NCBI GenBank assembly: GCA_026261815.1
Contig: JAMPIT010000059.1
Coordinates: 18,338,001-18,402,000 of the forward strand
Source of the DNA: Monarcha castaneiventris obscurior
Lineage: Eukaryota; Chordata; Aves; Passeriformes; Monarchidae
DNA: 64,000 nt
Direction of reading: 5' to 3'
Of the stretch, positions 52,245-64,000 are shown piece by piece. The notes beneath the pieces are model-generated. The model did no database searches and was not told the DNA's origin. It saw only the letters and a program-made list of their open reading frames with translations. The number at the start of each line of letters is the position of its first letter. Positions within the stretch are counted from its first letter, which is position 1. Made by a program: the position numbers and the translations under genes.

Positions 52245-53565
52245 GTAAGAAGAGAACACATCTTCCCCTGCCCAGGTGATGCCTTCTCCAGCCGCCTAGA
52301 AACAGAGACTAGACAAGAGTAAGGGAATAAAGATAGGTGTTTATTTGAAGGGCCTTCAAGGTACACCCTGGGAGAGCCAGAGGCTGCTTCCAAAAAATGG
52401 ACCCCAAGATGGACGACAGGTCACGAGTTCTTCACACCTTTATAGGTTTGGTTCATTTGCATATCAGGGTTAATTCTCCAATTAAAGCCCCAGTTTAATT
52501 AAGTAATTCCCCTCAGCATGCCCCCCCCCCCCCCTTAAAATCTTTGGTTTGGTTTGCACATTTTGGGCCTAGAACAGCCTGGCTGTCCTTGAAGGCGAAG
52601 CCTGGAGAGGCTTTGTTATGTCTACCTAGTACGAGAGAGCGGGAATTACAGGCTACAAGGAACTTCAGAGTTACACTGTAAACAGTACAGAATTTGAAAA
52701 TATAAAAATTAAAACCTAAGGCATCACAGGAACAAATATTTCTGGCCTGACTCATTCCACAGAATTATGCAGGTTGATAAAATTAATGATCACGGATTTT
52801 GCAAGAAGAAATTAACTGCAGCTTAAAATAAAAAGGAAAAACAAAGGCAAACCCTGTTTATCTGCTAATTGAACACTGTAAATAAGAATTCAAGGCCCAG
52901 GCTGTTAAAATTATTAGTGTGTAACCAGAAGCTCATTTATGTTCTTTCGTTAAGTTGTCCAAAAAAAGAAAATTCAGAGAGGATTAATAATATAATCAAA
53001 AATTGGTTTCATGTCTTTCATTTTAAATTTTTTTTGAGGAAAGTCTCTTTTTTATTTAAATTACTAAAGATCAATATGCAGTATATATTTCACATCAAAT
53101 ATAACAGTAAGCAGTAATTTTACTATATTAAAGCACTATCTAGTGGTTTCAGTGCTGTAATGAAAAAAAAAAAGGAAAATTTTGTAAAACCTCCATTTTA
53201 TGGTTTTCAGAATAATGCTCAATGACCTATAGTTCAACTCAAACCCACTTTTTAACAATATTCTTTGAGCCTGAAAAAGGAAAATAATCTTCAGAATAGA
53301 CCTGGCTATTTAAAGCTCATTACAGCTACAGAAAGAGCATGCAGACAAGGTCTTGGTCCTGTAAAGCAGAGCACACAATGTGTGCAAAACAGCTTTTTGA
53401 TATAAACTTTACTGTGCCACCATTATACAGATAGAGGTGTTTATCCAGTTATCAAAAAAATGAGTTGGTGAAATGTAGCTGAAATGTAGTTCTTGTACCT
53501 GGTGTGTTTGCTGCTAAGAAATTGTTAAATAGAGATTTTACCCATTCTTTGTTTCCCCCTTTAAG
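52245..53565 (+). other. CDH10 intron 11 (last intron)
   Basis: A 1.3-kb intron of which the first third is an antisense solo LTR. The remaining part is AT-rich. The acceptor is CCCCCTTTAAG. Confidence 0.93.
52277..52726 (-). mobile_element. Antisense solo LTR (450 bp) next to exon 11
   Basis: Starts TGATGCC and ends GGCATCA, a perfect 7-bp terminal inverted repeat. It is flanked by CAGG at 52273-52276 and 52727-52730, a 4-bp target duplication of gamma-retroviral (ERV1) type. On the minus strand, TATAAA (complement of 52439-52444) precedes AATAAA (complement of 52340-52345), in the right order for U3 and R. A run of 14 C lies at 52521-52534. No internal retroviral sequence remains. The left edge is only 32 bp past the exon 11 boundary. 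Confidence 0.88.
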
Positions 53566-54059
53566 TTATAGTGGTGCTATTTGCTGCTCTGAAGAGGCAA
53601 CGAAAGAAGGAGCCTTTGATCCTCTCTAAAGAGGACATCAGAGACAACATTGTGAGTTATAATGATGAAGGCGGCGGAGAGGAAGACACCCAAGCCTTTG
53701 ATATCGGCACACTGAGGAATCCCGCAGCTATTGAAGATAAGAAGCTTCGACGAGACATTATCCCTGAAACGTTATTTGTGCCACGGAGGACTCCTTCAGC
53801 ACCAGACAACACGGATGTCCGAGATTTCATTAACCAAAGGCTAAAAGAGCATGACACTGATCCCTCTGCGCCGCCGTATGACTCGCTCGCAACCTATGCC
53901 TATGAAGGAAACGATTCCATAGCTGAATCCTTGAGCTCCTTGGAGTCAGGTACTACCGAAGGAGACCAAAACTATGATTACCTGCGAGAGTGGGGCCCTC
54001 GGTTTAATAAGCTAGCTGAGATGTACGGTGGAGGAGAAAGTGACAAAGACACTTCTTAA
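53566..54059 (+). CDS. CDH10: CDH10 exon 12: membrane helix end and cytoplasmic tail
   Basis: 494 coding nt; completes Val549 and encodes residues 549-712, then TAA at 54057-54059. IVVLFAAL ends the membrane helix, followed by the basic stop-transfer KRQRKK (558-563). [19 protein letters not shown] (571-589) is the juxtamembrane p120-catenin binding core. [20 protein letters not shown] (650-669), the Ser-rich SLSSLES and [18 protein letters not shown] (687-704) form the beta-catenin binding region, in which serines are known phosphorylation sites in classical cadherins. The tail is complete, ending SDKDTS; I recall the human protein ending SDKDS, one residue shorter. Confidence 0.97.
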
Positions 54060-54645
54060 CCTACAGTAGGCTACTTTTTTTGTTTCCTTTAAGCGGAAGT
54101 AATTTTACAGACACCTTCTGCACTCAACAGTATTTAACATTCAGGAAAATTTTCCTGCCACTCAGCACAATGGTTTCCTTTTAAAATTTGTTTTAAACTT
54201 GTCCATTAATGTCATTCATTCTTTCTAGTAGGATGCCACTTGGAATATATACAACATTTTATTTAATCAACTTCCAAGAGCCAAAGCTATGGAAATTCAG
54301 TGTTGTACATTTTAGCAAGTAAAATAAACAATATCTTACCTTCAGAAATTTGAACAGGGTGATAATCCCTTAAGCAACCTCATGTACAAGCCGCTTCTGT
54401 TAGGTACATGTCCTATCCCTGCAAGTGCAGCTTTTAAGATGGCAAAGAAGAAAAAAATCCAATATGTCCTGTTCTGTACATTAAAATAAAACAAAATGTA
54501 CATGTGGTGTTAATAAGTGTAATATGCAGCTGGTTTAAAAAAAAGTTTGTGCAACTTCATTTCATCAAATTCTATCTGCCAATGTTTTATATTTATATTT
54601 TTGTATTTATTTTTAAAAAATAAACCAGTTTTTACAACTATGTTA
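54060..54645 (+). other. CDH10: CDH10 3' UTR (probable)
   Basis: AT-rich sequence directly after the stop codon. AATAAA signals occur at 54323-54328, 54485-54490 and 54619-54624. The third lies after a TATTTATTTTT element and before a T/G-rich stretch, so it looks like the best cleavage signal. A longer 3' UTR beyond this is possible. Confidence 0.65.
54619..54624 (+). terminator. Likely polyadenylation signal AATAAA
   Basis: The last of three clustered AATAAA hexamers after the stop codon; cleavage would fall near 54640-54650. Confidence 0.55.
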
Positions 54646-57600
54646 ATGCTTGCCTGCCTATTCTGGCCATGAATTTCAAGCTTGAAGAGGACATAGAATT
54701 TCTCCAGTGACATTACAACCAACTGTTAGTACTTCTGTGCTGAAGTATTCTCCATACACACAATACCGTCTGAAGTGCTCGTGCTCACTGGGAGAGGAAC
54801 AAGTTACACACTTACTTGCTTGCTCAAAAGTGCTACTTTCTACAGTTCAATGCTTAAGAGAATTTTTTGTTACTATTTTTGAACTAAACTGATCATATTC
54901 TAGTCTAGAAACATGAATTGCTATTGAGTCAGCTTAAATAGCCTTATTCTAAAAACATGCTGGCACAATTTATCTATCCAAACATACAACATTGGTTTCA
55001 AAATCTCAGTTTATTTGTTCTATAGTTCTCCATTTTGAATCATAATTACATCATTGGAAGTGATCTGTAATTGCAACAGATAAAGCGTAAAAAGATGCTC
55101 AATCATTTTTGAGCTCTATTTTTCCAAAGACAAATCATTTGCTGACAAACCACTATGTGCTGTATTTCAACCACCTTTAAAGCTGTCAATCTGAAGACAA
55201 AACCTGTCACAAAAACTGGCATTCCCCTCCCTTCAGTTTACTGAGGTTTCTCAAGTCTAGTAAAAAGAAACCTGAGTAACTAGCCAACTGCAACCAAAAT
55301 TAAACTTTAGATATTACAAAATGAAATAGGTATCCCAAAGCATTTTGAAATGTCTCTTCTTTTCTTTTAATCTTTACGTTACACAAGTTTTGTAGTAGAC
55401 AAGCACTGCAATTTTGAAAGGCTGCTGAGATTAATTTCAGAGCCAAAGCAGTGTGTTACAAGGTCTGTATTAGCTATTGTGGGAGAAACACATCTGAAGG
55501 ATTATTCTTCCTCTCTTTCTCTTAGCTACTTATTGGCATAAAACCAAGAGATATTGGAAATATATTAGTCCTTTGAAAAGTGGAATGCTGCATGCTCTTT
55601 TAGTTGGATATTTCTTCTTCTTAATGGGTTGATAAAACCCAATGAAGTTGGAAGCTGAATACAGTACCATTATGCAATCTATTTTGGTGCAATAGAGACC
55701 AAATTTTTATTGACTTGATATCAAGTTAAACTATTTGATCTATTAAGAAACTGTGAATATTATGGATTTTTCTTCATTTCAATCAATAACACTTTTATTA
55801 ACTAAGGATTTTTTATATTCTTTAATAGAACATGAATCTGAGAATATTAAGAAATGTCTTACATAATCAGCATTACAAAGCTTTTTAGAAGTCTTACAGG
55901 TGATATAAGCAGTTGATCCTTATGATTACCTAGTGAACAGGACCTAATTTTTTTTCTTCCAAATCTCCATTCATCCTTCAACAGCATGTAATAGGAAGAA
56001 GCAAACAAATAATATCCATCCATTAAATTCATAGACAAAAGACACTCTTTTTAAAATAATTTTGTCTACAACAGCATTGAGATCAGTGACACCCAAGATA
56101 TTTAATTGAATACATACTAGGACAGAAGATAAAATGGCTGTAAAACAACACTTTTACATATAACTCAGTAAAAATCCCTGCTTTGTTTCCAGAAGGAAAA
56201 AACAAATACACACATCTCCCTCACTACTCATATATACCAGCAAACATCAAATAAGACTCTATGACCTTGATTTGCGTTACAGTACTAATTTCTATAAGGA
56301 AATATTTGTCTATCACCGTGTTGAAGGAAGTTATTTTATAACTGTTCAGCAGAATCTGATGTTTAAAATTTAATCCTGTATGTGTTATTAAATGAAATGT
56401 TAGTATACATTGTGAAAGTATATAACCATATAAAAACATACTGCTACCACTATTATATAAATAGTATAAATGGAATTTTTTTGTTGCCATATCCAACAAC
56501 CAAAAAAAATTATACATTTATTTCTCAGTACATTTTAGGAAAAGTTAAAATACAAATTTCATTTCAGGATTATAGATGCTACTCTGACAATAGAATTCCC
56601 CTGTATGAATATACAATATTTTACTATACAATGCTTCAGCCTAGTGGAAGTGGGTACAGAAATATGAGGTCATCTGTGCAGACAAATCATTAGAAAAGCA
56701 TTCTGGAAGTCATAATTCATTTTCATATCTGATTTATTTTAGGACCTGTATGTATCACTTAAACAACTGGGTCTGGCCCCTAATATTACAGGCAGCCACG
56801 GAATAGTCCACTATGTTCTCCATGGCCTTACACACCATGGATGAGTCGCAACAGCTCAGTCAAATGTAAGGCAATGCAGGAAAAGGTATCTACATGAGTA
56901 TCCTATGTCATAGAAAGTGAGAAGAAGGGAATGTCTTCTTACACCCTCAGAATAGTGAGGAATTGAAAAGTGAAACTCTTAGACAATTCAAAGTAGAAAA
57001 AATGTAAAACGGGATACCTGCTTCCCAAGTAGTACCTCCTAAGCTTAGCCGCATGAAATTGTATGAAAATTAACAAAATGTAACAACACTTAGTAAACAA
57101 AATACTGGTATTGTTTAGTCTGAATGAATTTTCTTTATGTTCTTAAGATAAAAATGCCATGGGACCATAGAAAACAAAGAAAATACATTAATATTGCATT
57201 TCAGGTGGAACTTACAAGTTACTTACAACAAGACTCACCTTATGAATGTTTAAAAAGTCATAAGAATATAAAAACTATTGCAGCCAATGGATCTGCAGTA
57301 GACAGTGAGTTCTTGGAGTCTGATGCAAAAAAAATAAAAATTAAAGGGATTTTTTGGAAGCAGATGTGCACAAGATCTTATGTTAGTGACAGCAATATAA
57401 ATAGTAATATTTCATAAGGCCTTCAGAAAAGTGGTTGATAGTAGGAACAGTCTAAGGAGAGTAAAAAACCTAGAGAATAAAACAAGTACTTAAACCAACA
57501 AAATCCTCACATTGCAGATGATCAGGTCAATACGCACCAATTTCCATCTGTGTATATGCAGGTGTTTTTCACTCATTCACTCTTACAAGATATATTTCCA

Positions 57601-57903
57601 TCATTTCTCCTTCAATCATATGTAATAATATTCCTAGGCCAAACTATTTATCAATTACATTACTGTCTGTCAGGAGTTTACCTTTCATTCTTCTCACTAA
57701 TTTTCCAGTGTGACTCTTGTTGCCTTTGAATCAGATGTTCCTATTACTTCTTAAATTATTTCTATGCTACCTGTCACACAAAGTTGGAAGAAAGAGGACC
57801 AAATTTGCTACATTATTTCCCTTTGAACCTTTTCTTATAATTTGCTCCTACTGGGTTAACTATGTAAACACTTGTTAATGGCTACAGAGCTGCTCATTAT
57901 GCT

Positions 57904-57950
57904 AATCACAGAATATTCTGAGTTGGAAGGCACCCACAAGAATCATCATG
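57904..57950 (-). mobile_element. CR1 LINE 3'-end scrap
   Basis: AATCACAGAATATTCTGAGT followed by TGGAAGGCACCCACAAGAATCATC is the reversed terminal part of an avian CR1. Confidence 0.75.
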
Positions 57951-60900
57951 AATGATGGAGAAAATTAAATGCAAGCATTTCTCCAGGTTGCTTCAGACTG
58001 GTTTGGCCTTATTCTAACAGCATTAAATTTTTGACAGTGTTCCTCTAAGGTTATCCAATACTGAGAAAAAAGTAAATACTCTCACTAACTACTCAAAAGA
58101 AAAAACAATGACCCTTCCAGGAAGCTAGTTAGTAACATACATCTGATATAAGAATATCAAGAGCTTAAGTTTCCTTACTTTTTGTCAAATAAGTTGAGCT
58201 AGAGATTGGACAATGAAAGTTGCCAGAAACCTTCAAACACTGTGTTATCATTATCAGGCTCACTTGAACAGCACAGAAATCACCCAACTGTAATCTGTTC
58301 CTAGCAGGATGCACAGATTGATGTTCAAGCTAAAACAATTTCACTCATTCGTAACCGTGTTATCTATTATGTTCAAAGCCATCCTATAAATAGTAAACAT
58401 AAGGAGATAATAGGAAATATAAGGAGACGTGAATACAACTTTTATTTTTCCAACAAAGTATTCTGGGCTTCTCTATTGTCCCTCCAGTTTTTCAAAGGCA
58501 TATTTAAACTCTCTTCTAACATGGTTAAGCTGATGAAAAGTCACTTCCTACATGACAGAAGATAGAACTAATTACATGGGAATTCACAAATGAAAGAAGC
58601 CAGACAGAATTTTCTAAAATTTTTGATTTCTCTTCTTCACAGCTATTTTTGTTTCCATTTTAAAAGAATATATTCAACCATGAAATCAAAATGACAGTGT
58701 TTAAACCAATACTTTTTTTTCCGAATTCCAGTTTCTCTTGAGATGTTTTTCCCCCCAAAAAAACTAAACCAAGCATTTACCTTTTGAGAAAATTCATTGT
58801 CTTTAAATTGATGTAAAGCTTAGTCAACAAGGAAAAAAAAATTGGAAATAAATATTAAATATTCCTTTGGTTTTTGACTATAAACCAGAAATCATATGAA
58901 TTTTTAACTTACATTTGGCAAAATAATTTTTTACATTTCCATTAGTGTTTGCAAGCAAGTATATTGTTTATTGATTAAGTTTTGGAAGGCAAGCATTTTA
59001 TAAATATTTTTGCACCCATGTCTAGGTACTGTGTGTGGAAACATTTAACAAAACTTTTTGACAGAAGCAGAACAAATTCTAATTTATTTTATTCATTAAA
59101 GTGTCAGAGGAAAGTCAGCAGCTAATCTAGAAAGTATGTTTTATGTTCCAAACAGGTAGCATGTTTTGCAACTCTGCAGTCACAGAAAGTACAGCAAATA
59201 CAAATCAATTAATCAGTAACAACTGAAAAGATTTGGAAGTCATGACAATGTTGACAAACTTTAATTTACAGAGGAACTTTGGTGTATTTAGTATAGGTGC
59301 ATAAAAAATATCTCCATCATATTGCATGTAGCTATCACATATCTCATCCCATTAATTTCAAAATTGTAAAAAATTACAGAAGTAATGAACATTCCTAATA
59401 TTGGCTGGTTTCTGGTTAGTATGATAATCTGCTTGTTAATGAGGAGAGAAATTAAGATTTTTCCACATTCAGGAATTTCATTTGCATGCTATGAATTAAG
59501 GCAGTCACAATTTTTACATATAGAGAAGGGAACTTCAGATTTCACAGTCTGCTTCGCTTTCCAAAAGGTATTTGGCAAGGTCTATCACCAACACTCCTAA
59601 AGAACTTATGCTAGAAAATCTTCCAACAAAAGACAGAAAAATCAATTAAAGTAAATATTAAATAATCCTAATAGAGGAAGGACAAAAGTGGAATTCTTCT
59701 AGATCTGTTCTTTTGATCTGGCAAAGGAAACGAATAATGGGTAGGAGAGCTTATTTAGCGCTGTTATTAAGACGACTAAACAGAAAGGCCATTCAAAAGG
59801 ATGCAAACTGATGAAGTGATACAACATGGTTATTCACGAATGAGGTCTTGCAGTTATAATGGCTAGATTAAGAAGAGGATAAGGGATGATCAAAGTCAGA
59901 AAATGGTTTCTTTATAAATAAGAACAAGGCAGGCTGGGATTTTGCAGCTGATGGGAGATAGATGTCTATGAAAACATGGATTATATGGAGGATCTAATAT
60001 TCGCTGTGTGAGTATTAGAATCAGGAATCTTCTAATAAAAACAACAAACATCAGGTTCAAAAAAAAGAAAAGGAGGTTATTTTTCAGATACAAAACACAC
60101 TTAAGACTGTGGAGTTCCTTGTTGCAAGATTTCGTAGATGCCAATTGCTTAAATGGATTACAAAATTTTTGAAGGAAATGTTTCAAGAGCTCCTCCATGT
60201 AAGTTATACTCAATCAAGAAGCCCTGGAATTTTATGCTGACATTGATCATAGAAGAAACTTCTATATGTAAGTATCACTACATGCTTACTTTATGCTTTC
60301 ACTCTTCCTAACCACCCACAGCTGGCCACCATCAAAGACAGGCTTTGATGATCTAGACATTGGGATTTCTGGTAAAACAATTAATATGTTCTCATTCTTA
60401 TGACACTCCCTCTGTCCCCAGAAACAAATCCCACCATATAATTCTCAATGCAAATGCATCAACAATCCTTGATATTCTTTCAATGTATCTCTAACTGCTG
60501 CCGAATTTTCATGCCGGAAAATGATTTAACAGTATCTAGAATAGAAGTAGATCAGGAAAACGTTAGATGGTATTGACAGAAAAACTCTATTTTGCCTTTA
60601 CTCATCTAAACTCACTTTCCCTTCACTACAGTTGCACTTTAATATGAGTGGGGCCAAAATATAAATTTATTCAAAGAAAGTTTAGTGGGTACTTTTCCAA
60701 GACATTGTTAGCATAATAGCTAGCAAAGACCAGGTTTAATAAGACTACATATAAATTACAATTTAAAATGTTTCCCTCTACATGAAGGTCCATCTGAGAT
60801 TTGTCTCTGATTGGTCAAGGAGATTATAGATAATTTAGCTCCCATATCCATCACTTTATTTAGTAACGGAAGTTAGTAAAACTTGCTCATAACTCAGAGG

Positions 60901-61055
60901 CTGCTGAAAACTATTATTGGAAGGAAACTGTTGCCTAACTTCTTTCTCTCCCCCAGATTATTCATGTTTGAGAAGTATTGTTTTGCTTACTACTCTTTAT
61001 GTTACACTCAAAGCAAAATATATCTGAAAGAAAATACTATTTCTAACATCAATAT

Positions 61056-61073
61056 TCCATATATATATATATA
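61056..61073. repeat. AT dinucleotide microsatellite
   Basis: About seven to eight AT units inside AT-rich sequence. Confidence 0.85.
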
Positions 61074-64000
61074 CAAGGATGTATGCATGTTCTAAACAAG
61101 CATATCACAATGCAGATAAACAAGTACACAATATAGATGCATTAAAAGGGAAACAAACTTGTTTCATTCCTATTAACAATTTTGGAAATGTTACAGTAAC
61201 CTTTCTAGATGACACTCCCAGCAGAGAAACTTTAGAAAACTGCTATGCACAATTGCACCAAAGATATATAAACCTTCCTGCATCACCAACTCCAAACAGC
61301 GACCTGAGCAGCCTTTGTATAAATGAAGCTGGAAGACAAAAAAAAAGGAAAATCATGAAGGTTGTCTTCTGACCTTTAATTATATCATCTGAAAAACAGT
61401 TCTTGTAAAAAAGTGTTCCTTTTCAGCTAAGGGCTCAGTCTGGCCTTCTTCTGTACTAGTGCACTAGAGAGAAAGAAAAATCTTCTTCCTTATTGCAAAT
61501 TTCCATATACTCTAAGTATTATGGTAACTCTTATGCTCCCCTATTTTAGTTCTTCTTGCTCTATTTTCCTCAGTTCCACACTGGGTACACTTGTTTCGGG
61601 AAAAGTTTGAGGCTACTATATAATTACTATTTTCTGTAGAGATTTGCCTCATTTCATAGAGAGATTGTCATTTGTAGTAAAAATATTCCAACAAAAATGC
61701 AGCTTCCCAAGGAAGCAGCTTTTTATTTCTACTTTTACTGGAGAGTATTCAAATAAAATAAATATTGGTAAACATAACCTATATAGTTTGAATTTCTGAT
61801 CTCCAAGCTTGTGGCAAAACCATCAGTCCTTCAAACCAAGAATTCACTACATATCCAAGCTAGAAGGTATTTTCTTACTTTAGTAGTTATTTCTCAGATC
61901 TTATTTGTAAAAGACATATAAATAAGCCTTTTAGGCCATGTTTTTATTACTAAATTGTCTAACACTGGTCTTCTATAGTGGCAAGCACAAGAGGAGTGCC
62001 AGAAAAAAAACCAAAACAAAACAAAGCAAAATACTTGATAGCCCTTTCTAAGCAGAATAAGGCAAATTAAATATTTGGCCACCCATTGGACAAAGTCAAT
62101 AGTTACTTATGAAGTGCAGGCCAGCTTTCCCTCTGTAGAGAAAAAAAAAAAACCTGAATGAAACACCACGTGATTAAAACTCACCCATAACACACACATA
62201 AAATAAAGAAATAAGCACAGCCTCAATAACAGCGTTTTCTGAGTTGCTTTTACAACCTCAATTTTGATAACTAATATTGGATTTGAGTATTATTTCCATT
62301 AGTATGTGATAAAGTTTATCAGATTTTTTCCTTACAAATTCAGTTTTACCTGAATTGTAAAGTGTAAGGAACCATTTCATATGTAAAATTTTCAAATGTG
62401 ACTGGTCTAAGATTCCTTGTAGTTTTAGCTTATTTAAAATGTAAGGAAAATTTGTTTGTTTCTTTGTTTACTGTAAATAAGGGCCTACCAGATTATTGTT
62501 TCCTGAAAAAAAATAGAATCTTCTATTATTATTAATATTGGTAAAACTTCAGAATTCTTATCTGTCATATAACAAAATAAAAAAAAAATACCCCAAACCT
62601 TCAACTATAAAACATTAACAAAGAAAAGCCTTGTTATCAGCAGAGACATAAAAGCAAATTCTATTTCCCTAAAATTCCAGTTCATGGTGTAAAAACAACT
62701 TAATAATAAATTGTAACTATTCTTAAAAGTAGATTTAGTGATTTGTCAGTATTTATTCCTTTCTGACAATACGTTAGGAAACGCTCAAATAAGAATATGA
62801 CTTATTGTTGTCATTTTATTCACAGGCATGCTCTGAACAGTACCATAGGCTTTACCCCTACTTTTAAGAACTGTCAGAATAAAATCAAATACCTAATGTG
62901 AAATTGCTCTCATGAGGTGCTCTAGTCTTCCACATTTGGTTCAGTACACATTACTGCAGATGTGCACATACTTGCAAAATGAAACTGGGTTTTGACTAAA
63001 ACAGCAAGCAAACAGTCCTGTGTATCTGCTTTCTGAATTAAAATCTTTGTAGTTCCAGAGCTAAAAACCTGCCTGATTATGCATCATTACAGAAGGATGT
63101 TATTTCTTTCAGCATCAAGTACATAATGTTACAAACCAAACAAAGCCCATCTATTTCTTGAGCATGCCTTAACACTGTTAAAATTTATGTCAGTAAGCTT
63201 CATTGAAGGTGCTGAAAACCAAATTTGAGAGTAACTTTGAAGACTTGTAACTGAAAAACAGAGGAAACTTTTCTCAAAGTTTTTATGTAAGGAAAAACAA
63301 ATCAACCTACAGAGCTTACAAGAATCTGCGCAGTTAAATTTCAGCTTTGTAGCTATTTGTCAGCTCTGTCCATTTCAACGAAAACAAAATATTTCTGTGA
63401 TTACATCCCTTAATTTAATTAATGTAAGTAAAAGCAATAGTAATCAACATTCATAGGTGCAGATAAAAATCTCTTTAAGCCCACCAAAAATAACTACTCC
63501 TGGCCACTGTCAGCTATTTATATATATCGAAGCCATTTAATGCACAAACAATTATCTTACATAAGATACTAAAGGAAAAACATTTCATGTTAAAAACAAA
63601 AATGTCAGACAGGAAAGGGGAGCAGTCTAGTTTTCGTCTAGCACCCAAATGCTGTGAAATGAATTAACAGCAATTCATGCTGCCACCGAAGCTGAATATA
63701 AATTAGTTTTTATATATAAAGTAATGAAAGATGAACAATTGGTTGGTTGGTTGTTTTCTTCCAGTGTTATTACAGGACAAAGTATTAAAATAATGTAGCA
63801 ATAAAATATTGTTGTATTACTTGAAAAAATGGCCAATGTTTCCTTCTATCATTGGCTCAGCTTTATTTCTTCCAGTGGATTTACCTCAAACAGGTTCAGT
63901 TCAGTTCTGATTAGCACAAACGAGCCGCTCACAGCTTAACTGAACATTTTTAGGCCCTTGTTCCTTTTGGCACCTTGATATTCCTCTCCTGATGTTAAAG

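Larger units (their letters stand above)
18820..54640 (+). other. CDH10: CDH10 gene body (exons 3-12, 5' part outside window)
   Basis: Ten exons join in frame to 712 residues plus a stop: partial EC1, EC2-EC5, membrane helix, catenin-binding tail. Type II classical cadherins are calcium-dependent homophilic and heterophilic adhesion proteins of the plasma membrane, linked to actin through catenins; cadherin-10 is known mainly from brain. Exon sizes (295, 120, 168, 188, 254, 137, 122, 109, 252, then 494 coding nt) follow the type II pattern. The choice of CDH10 over CDH6 or CDH9 rests on recalled paralogue differences: [18 protein letters not shown] in EC1, NRE in EC2, a three-residue-shorter EC5 than CDH6, and a tail ending in GGGESDKD. 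The usual full length of about 788 residues implies that about 76 N-terminal residues are encoded upstream of the window. Residue numbers in the exon entries count from the first codon here. Confidence 0.9.
54646..64000. other. Downstream intergenic or distal UTR sequence, no gene
   Basis: 9.4 kb of AT-rich DNA. Apart from a small CR1 scrap near 57.9 kb and an AT microsatellite near 61.06 kb, I recognise nothing. Open frames of 70-105 codons occur on both strands but show no known domain, no splice context and no codon bias. Confidence 0.7.

Noticed and set aside
18820..54059. Assignment to CDH6
   Set aside because: EC1 ([18 protein letters not shown]), EC2 and the shorter EC5 loop differ from CDH6 as I remember it and agree with CDH10. 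A phylogeny would settle it.
57124..57417. 97-codon frame downstream of CDH10
   Set aside because: Lys- and Ile-rich by base composition, no recognisable domain.
1..64000. CRISPR arrays, operons, tRNA or rRNA genes
   Set aside because: This is vertebrate nuclear DNA; no regularly spaced repeats, tRNA-like folds with A and B boxes, or rRNA sequence were seen.

Overview
This window is vertebrate, almost certainly bird, nuclear DNA. Several CR1 retrotransposon copies with the avian 3' end, and solo LTRs of avian endogenous-retrovirus type, point to a bird. A songbird is my guess, but I cannot prove it. The background is AT-rich and gene-poor, with very large introns.

The only gene I can support is the 3' four-fifths of a classical type II cadherin on the + strand, best matched to CDH10 (cadherin-10, T2-cadherin). 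Ten coding exons lie at 18820-54059 and correspond to exons 3-12 of the usual type II cadherin layout. All have AG/GT boundaries, their phases fit together, and they join into 2139 nt (712 residues plus stop). The start codon, signal peptide, prodomain and the first roughly 20 mature residues (with the strand-swap tryptophans) belong to exons upstream of the window. The encoded part holds most of EC1, all of EC2-EC5, the membrane helix and the whole cytoplasmic tail with its catenin-binding regions.

Layout: 1-18819 is the upstream intron, with CR1 fragments, a short LTR-like element and a GC-rich repeat fragment. 18820-31254 holds exons 3-5. 31255-43574 holds exons 6-9. 43575-50007 is a large intron with a GC-rich retroelement-like island near 46.0-47.06 kb. 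50008-54059 holds exons 10-12, with a solo LTR inserted just after exon 11. 54060 to about 54645 is the probable 3' UTR. The remainder to 64000 is AT-rich intergenic DNA or distal UTR without a gene I can recognise.

I found no unknown biological system. The most informative structures are a CR1 copy interrupted by two separate LTR insertions, each with its target-site duplication still visible (25961 to about 27240), and an antisense solo LTR starting 32 bp past an exon-11 splice donor. Others are a 92-bp perfect match between two loci 42 kb apart, and a sharp GC shift inside exon 11.
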